Shown: positions 1-6,368 of the stretch, in pieces | Numbering within the stretch: position 1 is the first letter of the stretch | Layout of the letters: each line of letters opens with the position of its first letter | Assembly (NCBI GenBank): GCA_934615235.1 | Contig: CAKTTL010000048.1 | Location: 1-20,566 of the forward strand | Length of the DNA stretch: 20,566 nucleotides | From: an uncultured Clostridia bacterium | GTDB taxonomy: Bacteria > Bacillota > Clostridia > Christensenellales > Aristaeellaceae | Reading direction: 5' to 3' | Program-made: the position numbers and the translations under genes | The notes under the pieces: generated by a model | Databases searched by the model: none | Seen by the model: only the letters and a program-made list of their open reading frames with translations | What the model was told of the DNA's origin: nothing

Positions 1-78
1 TAAACCTTCGATTTCCCTCCTTGAACTGACGAAAAATCCGCTCGTGCTGTCACCTCTTCCTTTTTCAGATACACCCTG

Positions 79-123
79 AAAAAAAGCAATCCGCCCCGGA
101 GCGAGGAAGCACTCCGGGGCGGA
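79..123 (-). terminator. Rho-independent terminator, minus strand
   Basis: A perfect 12-bp GC-rich stem (90-101 with 112-123, loop 102-111) is followed on the minus strand by TTGC and seven T residues (A7 at 79-85 on the plus strand). It would end transcription from the operon at 312-2044, although it lies about 190 bases past the last stop codon. It could equally end a short transcript starting inside that gap. Confidence 0.85.
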
Positions 124-206
124 CGCCGTTATGAAGGGGGAGGGTAATTACTTCACGGCTCGGGAGAGGTAAGCCAACACACAACATATAACATTTGCGA
201 GCCGGA

Positions 207-301
207 ATCGGGAAGGAGGAAGCTTCCCGATCACCCTTCCGGGGCGCAGCCGCCCCTGAATCATTCCGGACAAGCCGTCCCCTTTGGCTCATCCGGGATG
301 A
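207..301. repeat. Cluster of three stem-loops downstream of the ZinT-like gene
   Basis: Three adjacent inverted repeats are visible. The first is 261-270 with 292-301 (9 of 10 paired), with a nested AGCC/GGCT stem at 273-276 and 286-289. The second is GGGGCG/CGCCCC at 241-246 and 251-256. The third is ATCGGGAAG/CTTCCCGAT at 207-215 and 223-231. None is followed by a T tract on the minus strand, so these look like 3'-UTR structure or a repeat element rather than terminators. Confidence 0.55.
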
Positions 302-311
302 GATCGATCCG

Positions 312-1007
312 TTATTCTTCGCCGCTGGGGCTGTTTTCGGCAGCGAACAGATCGATGCAGTTGTAGATCATCTCTTCGTCCGCATCCACCGGGATGCCGG
401 CCGCCATCCAGTAGGCATATTTGCCTTCGGTCATTTCGTTCAGCGCTTCCGGATCGTCGCCATAGCGGAACTCGATATGGAACGTCGTATCCGGGGTATC
501 GGGCGCGAGGCAGATGTACGTGAACTCGCCCGCATCCGCGTCTTCGGTCTTGTACATGTAGCAGGCGAGCGAGCCTTCGAGCATGCCCGCATAAGCGTAC
601 GTGTGCTCAAAGACCACGTTGCCTTCCTCGTCCAGGCCGCGCACGACGTCGCCGTCAAAGACGAACAGGCTTACGCCGTTGGTGAAATAGCAATCGAAAA
701 CGGCGCTGTCTGGATCGGCGGTATACGCATCGACGGCTTCCTGACCCATGATTTCGCCGGTGCAGGCGGATTTGAGGATTTCGGCGACCATCTCCGCGTA
801 TTCCTCGCCCGCGTATTCGGCGGAACGATCGAGCCATACGTCGTCATATTCCGGCGCGCAGATCACCGGGAACAGCTCCGTATACGTGCCGGACACGGCA
901 TGCAGCAGCTTCTGCGGGTCAACCGCCTCTTCGGCCATCGCGCCCGTGAGGGCGACGCAGGCAAGCACAAGCGCCAGCAGCATGGATGCAAGCTTTTTCA
1001 TTTTCAT
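312..1007 (-). CDS. Exported ZinT/AdcA-C-like protein, probable metal-binding lipocalin fold
   Basis: A 231-residue protein with a classic signal peptide (MKMKK, then a hydrophobic stretch to about residue 24, cleavage near AMA-EE). The C-terminal half resembles the ZinT/AdcA C-terminal family: an FDGD strand, then AGEFTY, then FHIEFRYGDDPEALNEM followed by a YW...AGIP segment and an acidic end. In ZinT this region carries a zinc-binding His cluster (HFHI); here only the single FHI histidine remains, so the usual zinc site looks degenerate. Last gene of a minus-strand operon, 30 bases after the flavodoxin gene. The family assignment is from remembered motif similarity, not a search. It probably acts outside the membrane; the ligand is unknown. 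Confidence 0.7.
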   Translation of the reverse strand: MKMKKLASMLLALVLACVALTGAMAEEAVDPQKLLHAVSGTYTELFPVICAPEYDDVWLDRSAEYAGEEYAEMVAEILKSACTGEIMGQEAVDAYTADPDSAVFDCYFTNGVSLFVFDGDVVRGLDEEGNVVFEHTYAYAGMLEGSLACYMYKTEDADAGEFTYICLAPDTPDTTFHIEFRYGDDPEALNEMTEGKYAYWMAAGIPVDADEEMIYNCIDLFAAENSPSGEE

Positions 1008-1037
1008 TGCCTTCTTTCTCTTCTTTGGAAAACCATA

Positions 1038-1460
1038 TTACGCCAGCGCCGCGCCCAGCGCCTTGCAGGCGGTCAACGCGTCGTCGTCCGGGGTTTCCTG
1101 GCAGATGACGCTTTCGCAGGCGAGGGCCGCGCCGTCCGCCGCGCAGGTTTCTTCCCAGTTGCACATCCATTCGCCGTCGCCCCAGCCGTAGGAGCCGAAC
1201 AGGGCGATCTTCTTACCCGCCAGCTTCGCCTCGCACGCGGAGAACATCGGTTCGAACTCGCTCTCCTCCAGCACCTCCGCGCCCATCGCCGGGCAGCCGA
1301 ACGCGACCGCGTCGAAGTTGTCCATCAGCGCCGCGTCAAATTCGCCGGCGGAAAACAGCGTCGCTTCCGCGCCCCGCGCCTTCGCGCCCTCGGCCACGGC
1401 GTTCGCCATCGCTTCCGTGTTGCCCGTGCCGCTCCAATATACGATTGCTACCTTGCTCAT
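1038..1460 (-). CDS. Flavodoxin (short-chain)
   Basis: A 140-residue protein beginning MSKVAIVYWSGTGNTEAM. The SGTGNT loop (residues 10-15) is the flavodoxin FMN-phosphate-binding loop, and the FGSYGWGDGEWM segment (about residues 88-99) matches the second FMN-contacting loop. Length fits a short-chain flavodoxin. It is a soluble one-electron carrier used in place of ferredoxin; the specific partner cannot be read from the sequence. The start is supported by AAGGGG upstream. It lies 29 bases after the DUF3793 gene and is probably cotranscribed with it. Flavodoxin next to DUF3793 is a recurrent pairing in Clostridia, often interpreted as iron- or redox-linked. Confidence 0.93.
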   Translation of the reverse strand: MSKVAIVYWSGTGNTEAMANAVAEGAKARGAEATLFSAGEFDAALMDNFDAVAFGCPAMGAEVLEESEFEPMFSACEAKLAGKKIALFGSYGWGDGEWMCNWEETCAADGAALACESVICQETPDDDALTACKALGAALA

Positions 1461-1489
1461 TTTTTCATACCCCTTCTTGCATTGTAATT

Positions 1490-2044
1490 CTATGAACAGC
1501 TCACGATGAGCCGGTCAAGCGTCTGATGGCGGCCGTACGCCTTCTGGTAAAGCCGCGCGCACTTCTGATAGAGTGCGAATTTTTTCTTCGCCGCGTCCAC
1601 GTCGCCGTAAACTTTCCATGTGCCGACGCATTTGGCGCCCTGCGCCCTGCAGCGGATGAAGCCGTCCACGTCCTCCGGCGGATAGCCGAGAAACAGGCCG
1701 ATTTCGTGTGGGAACGCGCTCTGCGCGTTCATGCGCCGCGCCAGCTCCGCCACGCACTTTTCGCTGCTTTCCACCGGATATACCCGTTCGGTGAGAAGCT
1801 TCGCGGCCAGCGCGTTTTGCAGATCGTCCCGCAGCATCCGCGGCCGGTAGACATAGAGCAGCACGCTCTCCTCCGTGCGCCGCAGCGGGATCATTCGCGC
1901 TCCGCGCGGAACAAGCCGCGCGTTCATCTCGCGCACGCTTTCGGCGACGTCCTCGCCCTGCGCCACCGGACAGCAGAACAGGCTGCCGGTTTTGATTCCG
2001 GCCAGCGTCGGCGCGCCCTGACGTACGATCACATCCTCCGGCAT
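1490..2044 (-). CDS. DUF3793 family protein
   Basis: The start is set at the ATG ending at 2044, preceded by GGAAGGAGG at ideal spacing; a longer open frame to 2095 has no such site. The product is 184 residues (MPEDVIVRQGAPTLAG...). Features typical of DUF3793 are a short N-terminal APTL(A)G(I)K segment, a central LLYVYRP motif, and a C-terminal block FPHEIGLFLGYPPEDVDGF followed by WKVYGD and a helical FALYQKC region. No signal peptide or membrane segment is seen. The function of the family is not established. It commonly sits beside a flavodoxin gene, as here, so a redox or iron-limitation role is a reasonable inference only. Confidence 0.85.
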   Translation of the reverse strand: MPEDVIVRQGAPTLAGIKTGSLFCCPVAQGEDVAESVREMNARLVPRGARMIPLRRTEESVLLYVYRPRMLRDDLQNALAAKLLTERVYPVESSEKCVAELARRMNAQSAFPHEIGLFLGYPPEDVDGFIRCRAQGAKCVGTWKVYGDVDAAKKKFALYQKCARLYQKAYGRHQTLDRLIVSCS

Positions 2045-2102
2045 GCCGTCCTCCTTCCCGCGCTTCTCGTGGAGGGCGGCGTCTTCGCCCTCCACGGAAT
2101 AC

Positions 2103-2120
2103 GGTTAAATATGCTTAACC
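2103..2120. promoter_or_regulatory. Candidate operator GGTTAA-N6-TTAACC
   Basis: A perfect 6-bp dyad with a 6-bp spacer lies in the leader of the DUF3793-flavodoxin operon, between a possible -10 box at 2166-2171 and the start codon at 2044. Size and symmetry suit a dimeric repressor site. The regulator is unknown. Confidence 0.35.
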
Positions 2121-2165
2121 CGATGGCAAAAATAAAAGCGTATGCGTTCGCTCTTACGGGAACGA

Positions 2166-2171
2166 ATTATA
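2166..2171 (-). promoter_or_regulatory. Possible -10 box (TATAAT) for the DUF3793 operon
   Basis: A perfect TATAAT on the minus strand. At 17-bp spacing the -35 position reads TGGATG, a weak match that overlaps the upstream AraC-operon terminator. Confidence 0.35.
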
Positions 2172-2179
2172 CGCGAATC

Positions 2180-2216
2180 AAAAAGCCGCATCCACTCCAA
2201 AAGGACGGATGCGGCT
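2180..2216 (-). terminator. Rho-independent terminator of the manA-araC operon
   Basis: A perfect 10-bp stem AGCCGCATCC/GGATGCGGCT (2184-2193 with 2207-2216) is followed on the minus strand by a run of five T residues (2180-2184, overlapping the end of the stem). It lies 30 bases after the AraC stop codon. Confidence 0.88.
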
Positions 2217-2246
2217 CCAAAACGAAATTTCACTTTTCGCCGGCCG

Positions 2247-3221
2247 TTATTCCGGCGCGCAGCTGTCGCGTTCCACGCCGCCGCGGTATTCGTTCGGGGA
2301 AACCCCGATCACATCGCGGAAGGCCTTGGCAAACTTGCTGGCGTTGTCGTAGCCGTACTGGCCGGCGATATCGAGCACGGTACGGTTCGTCGCGCGCAGC
2401 GCGTCGGCTGCCCCGCGCATCTTCTGCGCGCGGATATACGCCACCGGCGACATGCCGTACACGCCGCCAAACGCGCTCTTAATCTGCGCAACGGAAACCG
2501 AAAACCGTTCCGCCAGCTCGGTCAACGGCACGCGGCTTTCCGGGTTTTTCAGCAGATATTCGCTGATCTCTCCGGCCAGGCGAACCTGCGCGCCGGTATA
2601 AGCGCGCTTGCGCGCGGATTCTTCCGGATCCGGCAGCGCGCTCAGGAACAGCAGCAGCTCCAGCACCTTCACCTTGAAATACCCCTTGCGGATATTCTCC
2701 GGCACGGAGTACAGCTCCGAAAAAACATGCTTCACGCTCGCCGACGAGCGCGCCACGAAGCACGACCCGCCGCGGCAGAATTTCTCGATCAGCTCGCCCG
2801 GCCGCACGTTGACGTCCTGAAGAAAACAGGACACGCACTGCGGCGCGCGCTCCGGGTCGATCAGCACGGAAACGCCGTGATAATGCCCCGTCGGGAAGCG
2901 GCTTTCCAGCGGCGTAAGCGTCCGCAGGGAAACGGACAGATCGCCCGGCGTGAGGAAGAAAAACTTCTCCCCGCGCTGATATTCCAGCCGTCCTTCCAGA
3001 CAATGCGCGATTTCCAGCAGCTTGCGCGTTTCGCCGCGCCCGGCCGCGCAGGCCTTCGCGTGCGCGTCGTGATAGACGATATCGATGCCGGGAAAGACGG
3101 GGTAGGCGGTCATCACCACCTCGCCGCCGGTTGCGGCGATGCGGCAGGCCACATGATCCGCGTCGCGGTGCAGCTCCTCGGCGTTTTCGCCGAATATCCG
3201 CTTTTCATGCTCGGAAAGCAT
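2247..3221 (-). CDS. AraC family transcriptional regulator
   Basis: A 324-residue protein. The C-terminal about 100 residues form the AraC double helix-turn-helix: VPLTELAERFSVSVAQIKSAF (first HTH) and TVLDIAGQYGYDNASKFAKAFRDVIGVSPNEYR (second HTH with the family signature GY...S.F..AF....G.SP..YR). The N-terminal about 200 residues form a sensing domain with short beta-rich segments and no recognised ligand motif. The start is supported by TAAGGAGCGG, which overlaps the stop of manA, 15 bases upstream. It is the last gene before the terminator at 2180-2216. Its place directly after mannose-6-phosphate isomerase suggests control of sugar-related genes, possibly this operon; that is inference. 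Confidence 0.93.
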   Translation of the reverse strand: MLSEHEKRIFGENAEELHRDADHVACRIAATGGEVVMTAYPVFPGIDIVYHDAHAKACAAGRGETRKLLEIAHCLEGRLEYQRGEKFFFLTPGDLSVSLRTLTPLESRFPTGHYHGVSVLIDPERAPQCVSCFLQDVNVRPGELIEKFCRGGSCFVARSSASVKHVFSELYSVPENIRKGYFKVKVLELLLFLSALPDPEESARKRAYTGAQVRLAGEISEYLLKNPESRVPLTELAERFSVSVAQIKSAFGGVYGMSPVAYIRAQKMRGAADALRATNRTVLDIAGQYGYDNASKFAKAFRDVIGVSPNEYRGGVERDSCAPE

Positions 3222-3236
3222 GCGTTCTCCCGCTCC

Positions 3237-4145
3237 TTACAGCGACGAAACCGCCGCCTCGCATTTTCCTTCGAGATACAGATCCTCAACGCCCGCGGGC
3301 ACGAAGAACGTATCGCCCGCCTTCGCGGCCAGCGTTTCGTCCCCATGGCGCAGTGCGCCCGTGCCGGAGAGAATCGTCACATAGCGGAAGCTCTCGCGCG
3401 CCGGGAAGCGCAGCGGCTGCGTGCCGTCGCAGCGGAGCTTGTCCAGCGCGAAAAAGCGCGTCTTCAGGCACTTCAAAACCGCGCCGCCGGGAACGGCCTC
3501 TTCCTGCCCCTGCTCGGGCTGCAGCGTCAGTTCGGGGCGCGCGCACTGGCAGGCCTTGTCCCAGTGCAGCTGGCGGGGCTTTCTGTCCGCGCCGAGCTTG
3601 CCCCAGTCCCAGAAGCGGTACGTCACGTCGCTGGACTGCTGGATCTCGTACAGCACGATGCCCGCGCCGATCGCGTGTACCGTCCCCGACGGGATATACA
3701 GCACGTCGCCGTCGCGCACGTCTACCCAGCGCAGGCAGTCTTCGATTTCCCTGCCGGAAACTCTGGAAAGATCGGTGCCCGGCTTGAGACCGTAAACGAG
3801 CTTCGCGCCGGGCTCGGCGTGCAGGATCAGCCATGCCTCTTCCTTGCCCAGCTTGCCGTTTTCATGCTCGGCCGCGAACGCGTCGTCCGGATGCACCTGA
3901 ACGGAAAGGCGCTCCTTCGCATCGATGAACTTGAGCAGCAGCGGCAGCGGACCGCCGCAGAGCTCGGTCAGCGTGCGGCCGTCGGGCAGGCGGCTTTCCA
4001 GCCCGGGCAGCGTGGAGGCCTCGAGCGATTCGCCCGTCATCCCGTCCGGAATCTCCTTGCCGTAAAGCGTTTTGAGTTTGCTTCCGCCCCAGGGGGTCAT
4101 CACGCCGTGTCGGAAAGCAGGAGTCATCTTGTACGCAAATTCCAT
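3237..4145 (-). CDS. manA: Mannose-6-phosphate isomerase, class I
   Basis: A 302-residue cupin enzyme interconverting mannose 6-phosphate and fructose 6-phosphate in the cytosol, linking mannose use to glycolysis and supplying precursor for GDP-mannose. The zinc ligands of the family are visible: Q83 and H85 in SVQVHPDD, a Glu in GKEEAW (about 102-103), and H157 in IPSGTVHAIGAG. The following YEIQQSSDVTYRFWDWGK block is typical of the short Firmicute form, and the length matches it. The ATG shares one base with the stop codon of the upstream gene (TAATG), indicating translational coupling. The last 80 residues form a second cupin half. Confidence 0.95.
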   Translation of the reverse strand: MEFAYKMTPAFRHGVMTPWGGSKLKTLYGKEIPDGMTGESLEASTLPGLESRLPDGRTLTELCGGPLPLLLKFIDAKERLSVQVHPDDAFAAEHENGKLGKEEAWLILHAEPGAKLVYGLKPGTDLSRVSGREIEDCLRWVDVRDGDVLYIPSGTVHAIGAGIVLYEIQQSSDVTYRFWDWGKLGADRKPRQLHWDKACQCARPELTLQPEQGQEEAVPGGAVLKCLKTRFFALDKLRCDGTQPLRFPARESFRYVTILSGTGALRHGDETLAAKAGDTFFVPAGVEDLYLEGKCEAAVSSL

Positions 4146-4825
4146 TATTCTACCACCTCCGGCAGCCAGCAGCCGTCCTCCGCGTAAACGCTGAGGGTAA
4201 TCGTCGCCATAACGACGTCCTCCTGCGCGGCGAGCATCTCCAGCCGCAATGTTTCGTCGTATCCGTCGACGGGCTCTTCGCGCCAGTACAGCGGCCGACC
4301 GTCGGAAATAAACGTAGAGCCGACCTCCACGATTTCGCTGCCGTCCCAGATCAGCAGCATGCCGCCCGTCGTCGTCCAGCGGAAGCGGCAGCCGACGGGC
4401 GCGCCCGTCTCGTCGCTCAGCTCGGTATCCAGCGGAAGCCCCGGCAGCGAGGAATACTGCGGCGAGAATTTGCGCAGCGTTTCCAGCGTCAGCCTGCCCG
4501 CCGCCGTCTCAATCTCGAACCGGCGCACGGTGACGGATTCGTTGGCGTAGGAGAGCATGCCGGGCGTGTACATCGCCACGATGGTGCCGTAACCGCCGTT
4601 TTGCAGGAAATCGCCGAGCTGGTACAGCAGCCATTCCTCGCGCTCGCTTTCGGCCAGCAGGCCCTTTTGCACCAGCAGGTCGGCCAGCGTGTCCAGGAAC
4701 GCCTCGTATTCCGGCTCGATCTGATGCAAATCGCTTCCGGAAAGATACGCGCCGTCGTTTGCCAGCGCCGCAAGCGGCGCAAGAAGGCACGCGACAAGCG
4801 TCAGACAGAGCAATCGTTTCTTCAT
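4145..4825 (-). CDS. Exported protein of unknown function
   Basis: The start is set at the ATG ending at 4825, which has GGAGGAGG at good spacing and yields a clear signal peptide (MKKRLLCLTLVACLLAPLAALA, cleavage before NDG). The frame stays open to 5395, but the added N-terminus is low-complexity and Arg-rich and runs through the intergenic region. The 226-residue product has an acidic helical region (about 30-75) and a beta-rich remainder with several Trp residues. I do not recognise a family. There is no lipobox, so it is probably secreted or cell-wall retained. It is coupled by a TAATG overlap to manA and begins 14 bases after the small membrane protein gene. Confidence 0.8.
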   Translation of the reverse strand: MKKRLLCLTLVACLLAPLAALANDGAYLSGSDLHQIEPEYEAFLDTLADLLVQKGLLAESEREEWLLYQLGDFLQNGGYGTIVAMYTPGMLSYANESVTVRRFEIETAAGRLTLETLRKFSPQYSSLPGLPLDTELSDETGAPVGCRFRWTTTGGMLLIWDGSEIVEVGSTFISDGRPLYWREEPVDGYDETLRLEMLAAQEDVVMATITLSVYAEDGCWLPEVVE

Positions 4826-4839
4826 CCGAACCTCCTCCG

Positions 4840-5127
4840 TTACGGCGCGGGGACGGCGGGTTCTTCTGCCGCGTCCACGAAAATGATCTCCGCGTTCGCC
4901 GTGGGCGAAGCGGTAAAGCAAGGCGTTATCTCGGCGGAGTCGACCGTCTCCCATGCGCTTTGCGCATCCGAAACCGGCGGAATCGGCGCGCTTGTGGGGG
5001 AAGGCTCGACAACGGGAACGGCTCCGCGCGGAGCGGCGGCCGTCAAAAGCAGCGTCAGCAGCAGCACGCCGCCGCATAAAAGCGGCCTGCGCCAGCGTTT
5101 TCCCGCCCTTTTTCTTCCGCGCGCCAT
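4840..5127 (-). CDS. Small single-pass membrane or exported protein, unknown
   Basis: A 95-residue protein: an Arg/Lys-rich N-terminus (MARGRKRAGKRWRRP), one hydrophobic segment (about 17-32, LLCGGVLLLTLLLTAA), then a Pro/Ser/Thr/Glu-rich tail (VEPSPTSAPIPP...) ending in AAEEPAVPAP. This looks like an anchored or secreted low-complexity extracellular tail. AAGGA precedes the ATG closely. The adjacent exported-protein gene follows after 14 bases, so this is probably the first gene of the manA-araC operon. No family is recognised, and the low complexity leaves some doubt that it is a real gene. Confidence 0.6.
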   Translation of the reverse strand: MARGRKRAGKRWRRPLLCGGVLLLTLLLTAAAPRGAVPVVEPSPTSAPIPPVSDAQSAWETVDSAEITPCFTASPTANAEIIFVDAAEEPAVPAP

Positions 5128-5159
5128 GTTCCTTACGCCCCCTACCTATAAAAATCCGA

Positions 5160-5165
5160 AATATA
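5160..5165 (-). promoter_or_regulatory. Possible -10 box (TATATT) of the manA-araC operon
   Basis: A 5/6 match to TATAAT on the minus strand, about 32 bases upstream of the ATG ending at 5127. No good -35 hexamer is found. Confidence 0.25.
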
Positions 5166-5228
5166 ACGAATGACCTCGCCTTTTTCTTCCCCGCTGTCCC
5201 GGCGTGCCGGAGCGTGAAAAAAAACGCG

Positions 5229-5243
5229 AAAAACGGCGTTTTT
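5229..5243. promoter_or_regulatory. Symmetric AAAAACG-G-CGTTTTT site in the divergent intergenic region
   Basis: A perfect 15-bp odd palindrome lies between two divergent transcription units (5127 minus and 5409 plus). On the plus strand T6 continues past it. The only stable fold is A/T-rich, so a protein-binding site is as likely as a terminator. A related CGAAAAC/GTTTTTCG symmetry occurs upstream of the DUF1836 gene at 8976-8998. Confidence 0.3.
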
Positions 5244-5327
5244 TGTCGAAAGTGGTGAGCTGTTTTGTTTTTCAGCGTCTTTTGCTCTGCATTATGGAGC
5301 GCAAATGGCGCAAAAATCGCATTTTCC

Positions 5328-5355
5328 TTGACATATAGGGAGAATGTGGTACAAT
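5328..5355 (+). promoter_or_regulatory. Sigma-A promoter of the MBL-fold gene
   Basis: TTGACA (5328-5333), a 16-bp spacer and TACAAT (5350-5355), about 50 bases upstream of the ATG at 5409. This is the best consensus -35/-10 pair seen in the window. Confidence 0.82.
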
Positions 5356-5408
5356 ACGGGTGATGAAAATATTTTTTCTGCGCCGGTTTTATCAAGAGGA
5401 GGATCGGT

Positions 5409-6167
5409 ATGGCTCAGCCTTTACGGATTACCTACCTTCGCCATAGCGGCTTCGCCGTGGAGCTGGGCGACACGCTGCTTGTTTTCGACGATGCGGAATC
5501 CGAGCAGTCCCGCGAGGGCGGCGTCGCGCAGGGCCATGTCGATCGCGCGTTTCTTTCGCGCTATGCGCACGCGATCATCTTCGTCAGTCACGCGCACGAC
5601 GACCATTACAACAAGGCGATTTTCAACTTCGCCGATATTCCCGGCGTCCGCTATGTGCTCGGCTTCGACGCGCCCGTGGGGAGCGACGCACGCGTCCTGC
5701 GCAAGGGCGACGAGCTTTCTCTTTTCGGCGTGGAGATTACGGCCTACGGCTCCACGGACGAGGGCGTTTCCTTCCTCGTGCGTGCCGGCGGCTGGACGCT
5801 TTTCCACGCGGGCGATCTGAACTTCTGGCACTGGCGCGAGGAATCGTCCTTCAAGGAAATCGCGCAGGCGGAGGCGGACTTCCACGCCGAGGTTGCCCCG
5901 CTCATCGGCCGGGAAATCGATTTTGCGATGTTCCCGCTTGACCCGCGCATGGGCGAAATGTACGACGCGGGCGCGCAGTATTTCCTCATCGAGGTGCGCC
6001 CGAAGGTGCTCATCCCGATGCACTGGTGGGGGCGCGCGGAGGCGGCGCTGGAATTCGCCCGCCGCAACCGCTCCAAGCACTCTGAAATTATCGCGCTGAC
6101 GCGCCCGGGCGAGTCCCTGCGCGCGGAGCGCGGCGCGGACGGCGAGATCGACATTACGCTGCCGTGA
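5409..6167 (+). CDS. MBL-fold metallo-hydrolase (UlaG-like)
   Basis: A 252-residue cytosolic protein. The metallo-beta-lactamase fold signature HxHxDH is at residues 61-66 (VSHAHDDHYN), preceded by the usual ITYLRHSGFAVELGDTLLVFD strands. Later metal or active-site elements are FHAGDLNFWHW (about 137) and IPMHWWG near the C-terminus, which supply the remaining His/Asp ligands. This resembles the UlaG-like branch rather than glyoxalase II or RNase J. The substrate is not predictable. GAGGAGG precedes the ATG and a strong promoter lies at 5328-5355. It is probably monocistronic, since a long hairpin repeat follows it. Confidence 0.9.
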   Translation: MAQPLRITYLRHSGFAVELGDTLLVFDDAESEQSREGGVAQGHVDRAFLSRYAHAIIFVSHAHDDHYNKAIFNFADIPGVRYVLGFDAPVGSDARVLRKGDELSLFGVEITAYGSTDEGVSFLVRAGGWTLFHAGDLNFWHWREESSFKEIAQAEADFHAEVAPLIGREIDFAMFPLDPRMGEMYDAGAQYFLIEVRPKVLIPMHWWGRAEAALEFARRNRSKHSEIIALTRPGESLRAERGADGEIDITLP

Positions 6168-6177
6168 GGGAGGGACG

Positions 6178-6253
6178 AGGTTTTCTGGGGGAGGAACCTT
6201 CTTTCAGGAGAAAGAAGGTTCCTCCCCCAGACCCCCACCTCTAAGAAAGCCGC
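6178..6253. repeat. Long-hairpin repeat, copy 1
   Basis: A perfect 22-bp inverted repeat (6184-6205 with 6210-6231, loop AGGA) is flanked by AGGTTTT on the left and by CCCCCACCTCTAAGAAAGCC on the right. The same flanks and a closely related stem recur at 9711-9790 and, inverted, at 9880-9950. It lies just after the MBL-fold gene, so it may also act as a 3' stabiliser or terminator (six T residues follow at 6254-6259). Confidence 0.85.
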
Positions 6254-6326
6254 TTTTTTCCGCCTGTCATAAGAATAAATTTTACGTCCGCTTAGCAGGC
6301 GGGCTCTTTTCTTTTAACCAGCCATA

Positions 6327-6335
6327 TGTTATAAT
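6327..6335 (+). promoter_or_regulatory. Extended -10 promoter (TGTTATAAT)
   Basis: TG-T-TATAAT is a perfect extended -10 element with no clear -35, placed about 34 bases before the TTG start at 6369. The same nine bases are used at the CotH promoter. Confidence 0.65.
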
Positions 6336-6368
6336 CGAGCCAATTTATTTTGAAGGAGGGCTCTTTTC

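Larger units (their letters stand above)
1..311. other. Gene-free, hairpin-rich region
   Basis: No convincing gene is present. The stretch lies downstream of the minus-strand gene ending at 312. It holds a minus-strand terminator (79-123), three consecutive stem-loops (207-231, 241-256, 261-301) and a 17-bp sequence (61-77) that recurs inverted near the other end of the window. A 75-codon minus-strand frame at 65-292 runs through the terminator and hairpins and has no protein-like features. Confidence 0.6.

Noticed and set aside
195..1487. 430-codon open frame on the plus strand
   Set aside because: Antisense to the ZinT-like and flavodoxin genes and starts within structured non-coding sequence.
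2142..4187. 681-codon open frame on the plus strand
   Set aside because: Antisense to araC and manA, both clearly recognisable; the translation has no domain-like features and no ribosome site.
4826..5395. Upstream extension of the exported-protein gene (4145-4825)
   Set aside because: The extended N-terminus overlaps the 95-residue gene and the intergenic promoter region, is Arg-rich and low-complexity, and would bury a good signal peptide and a strong ribosome site.
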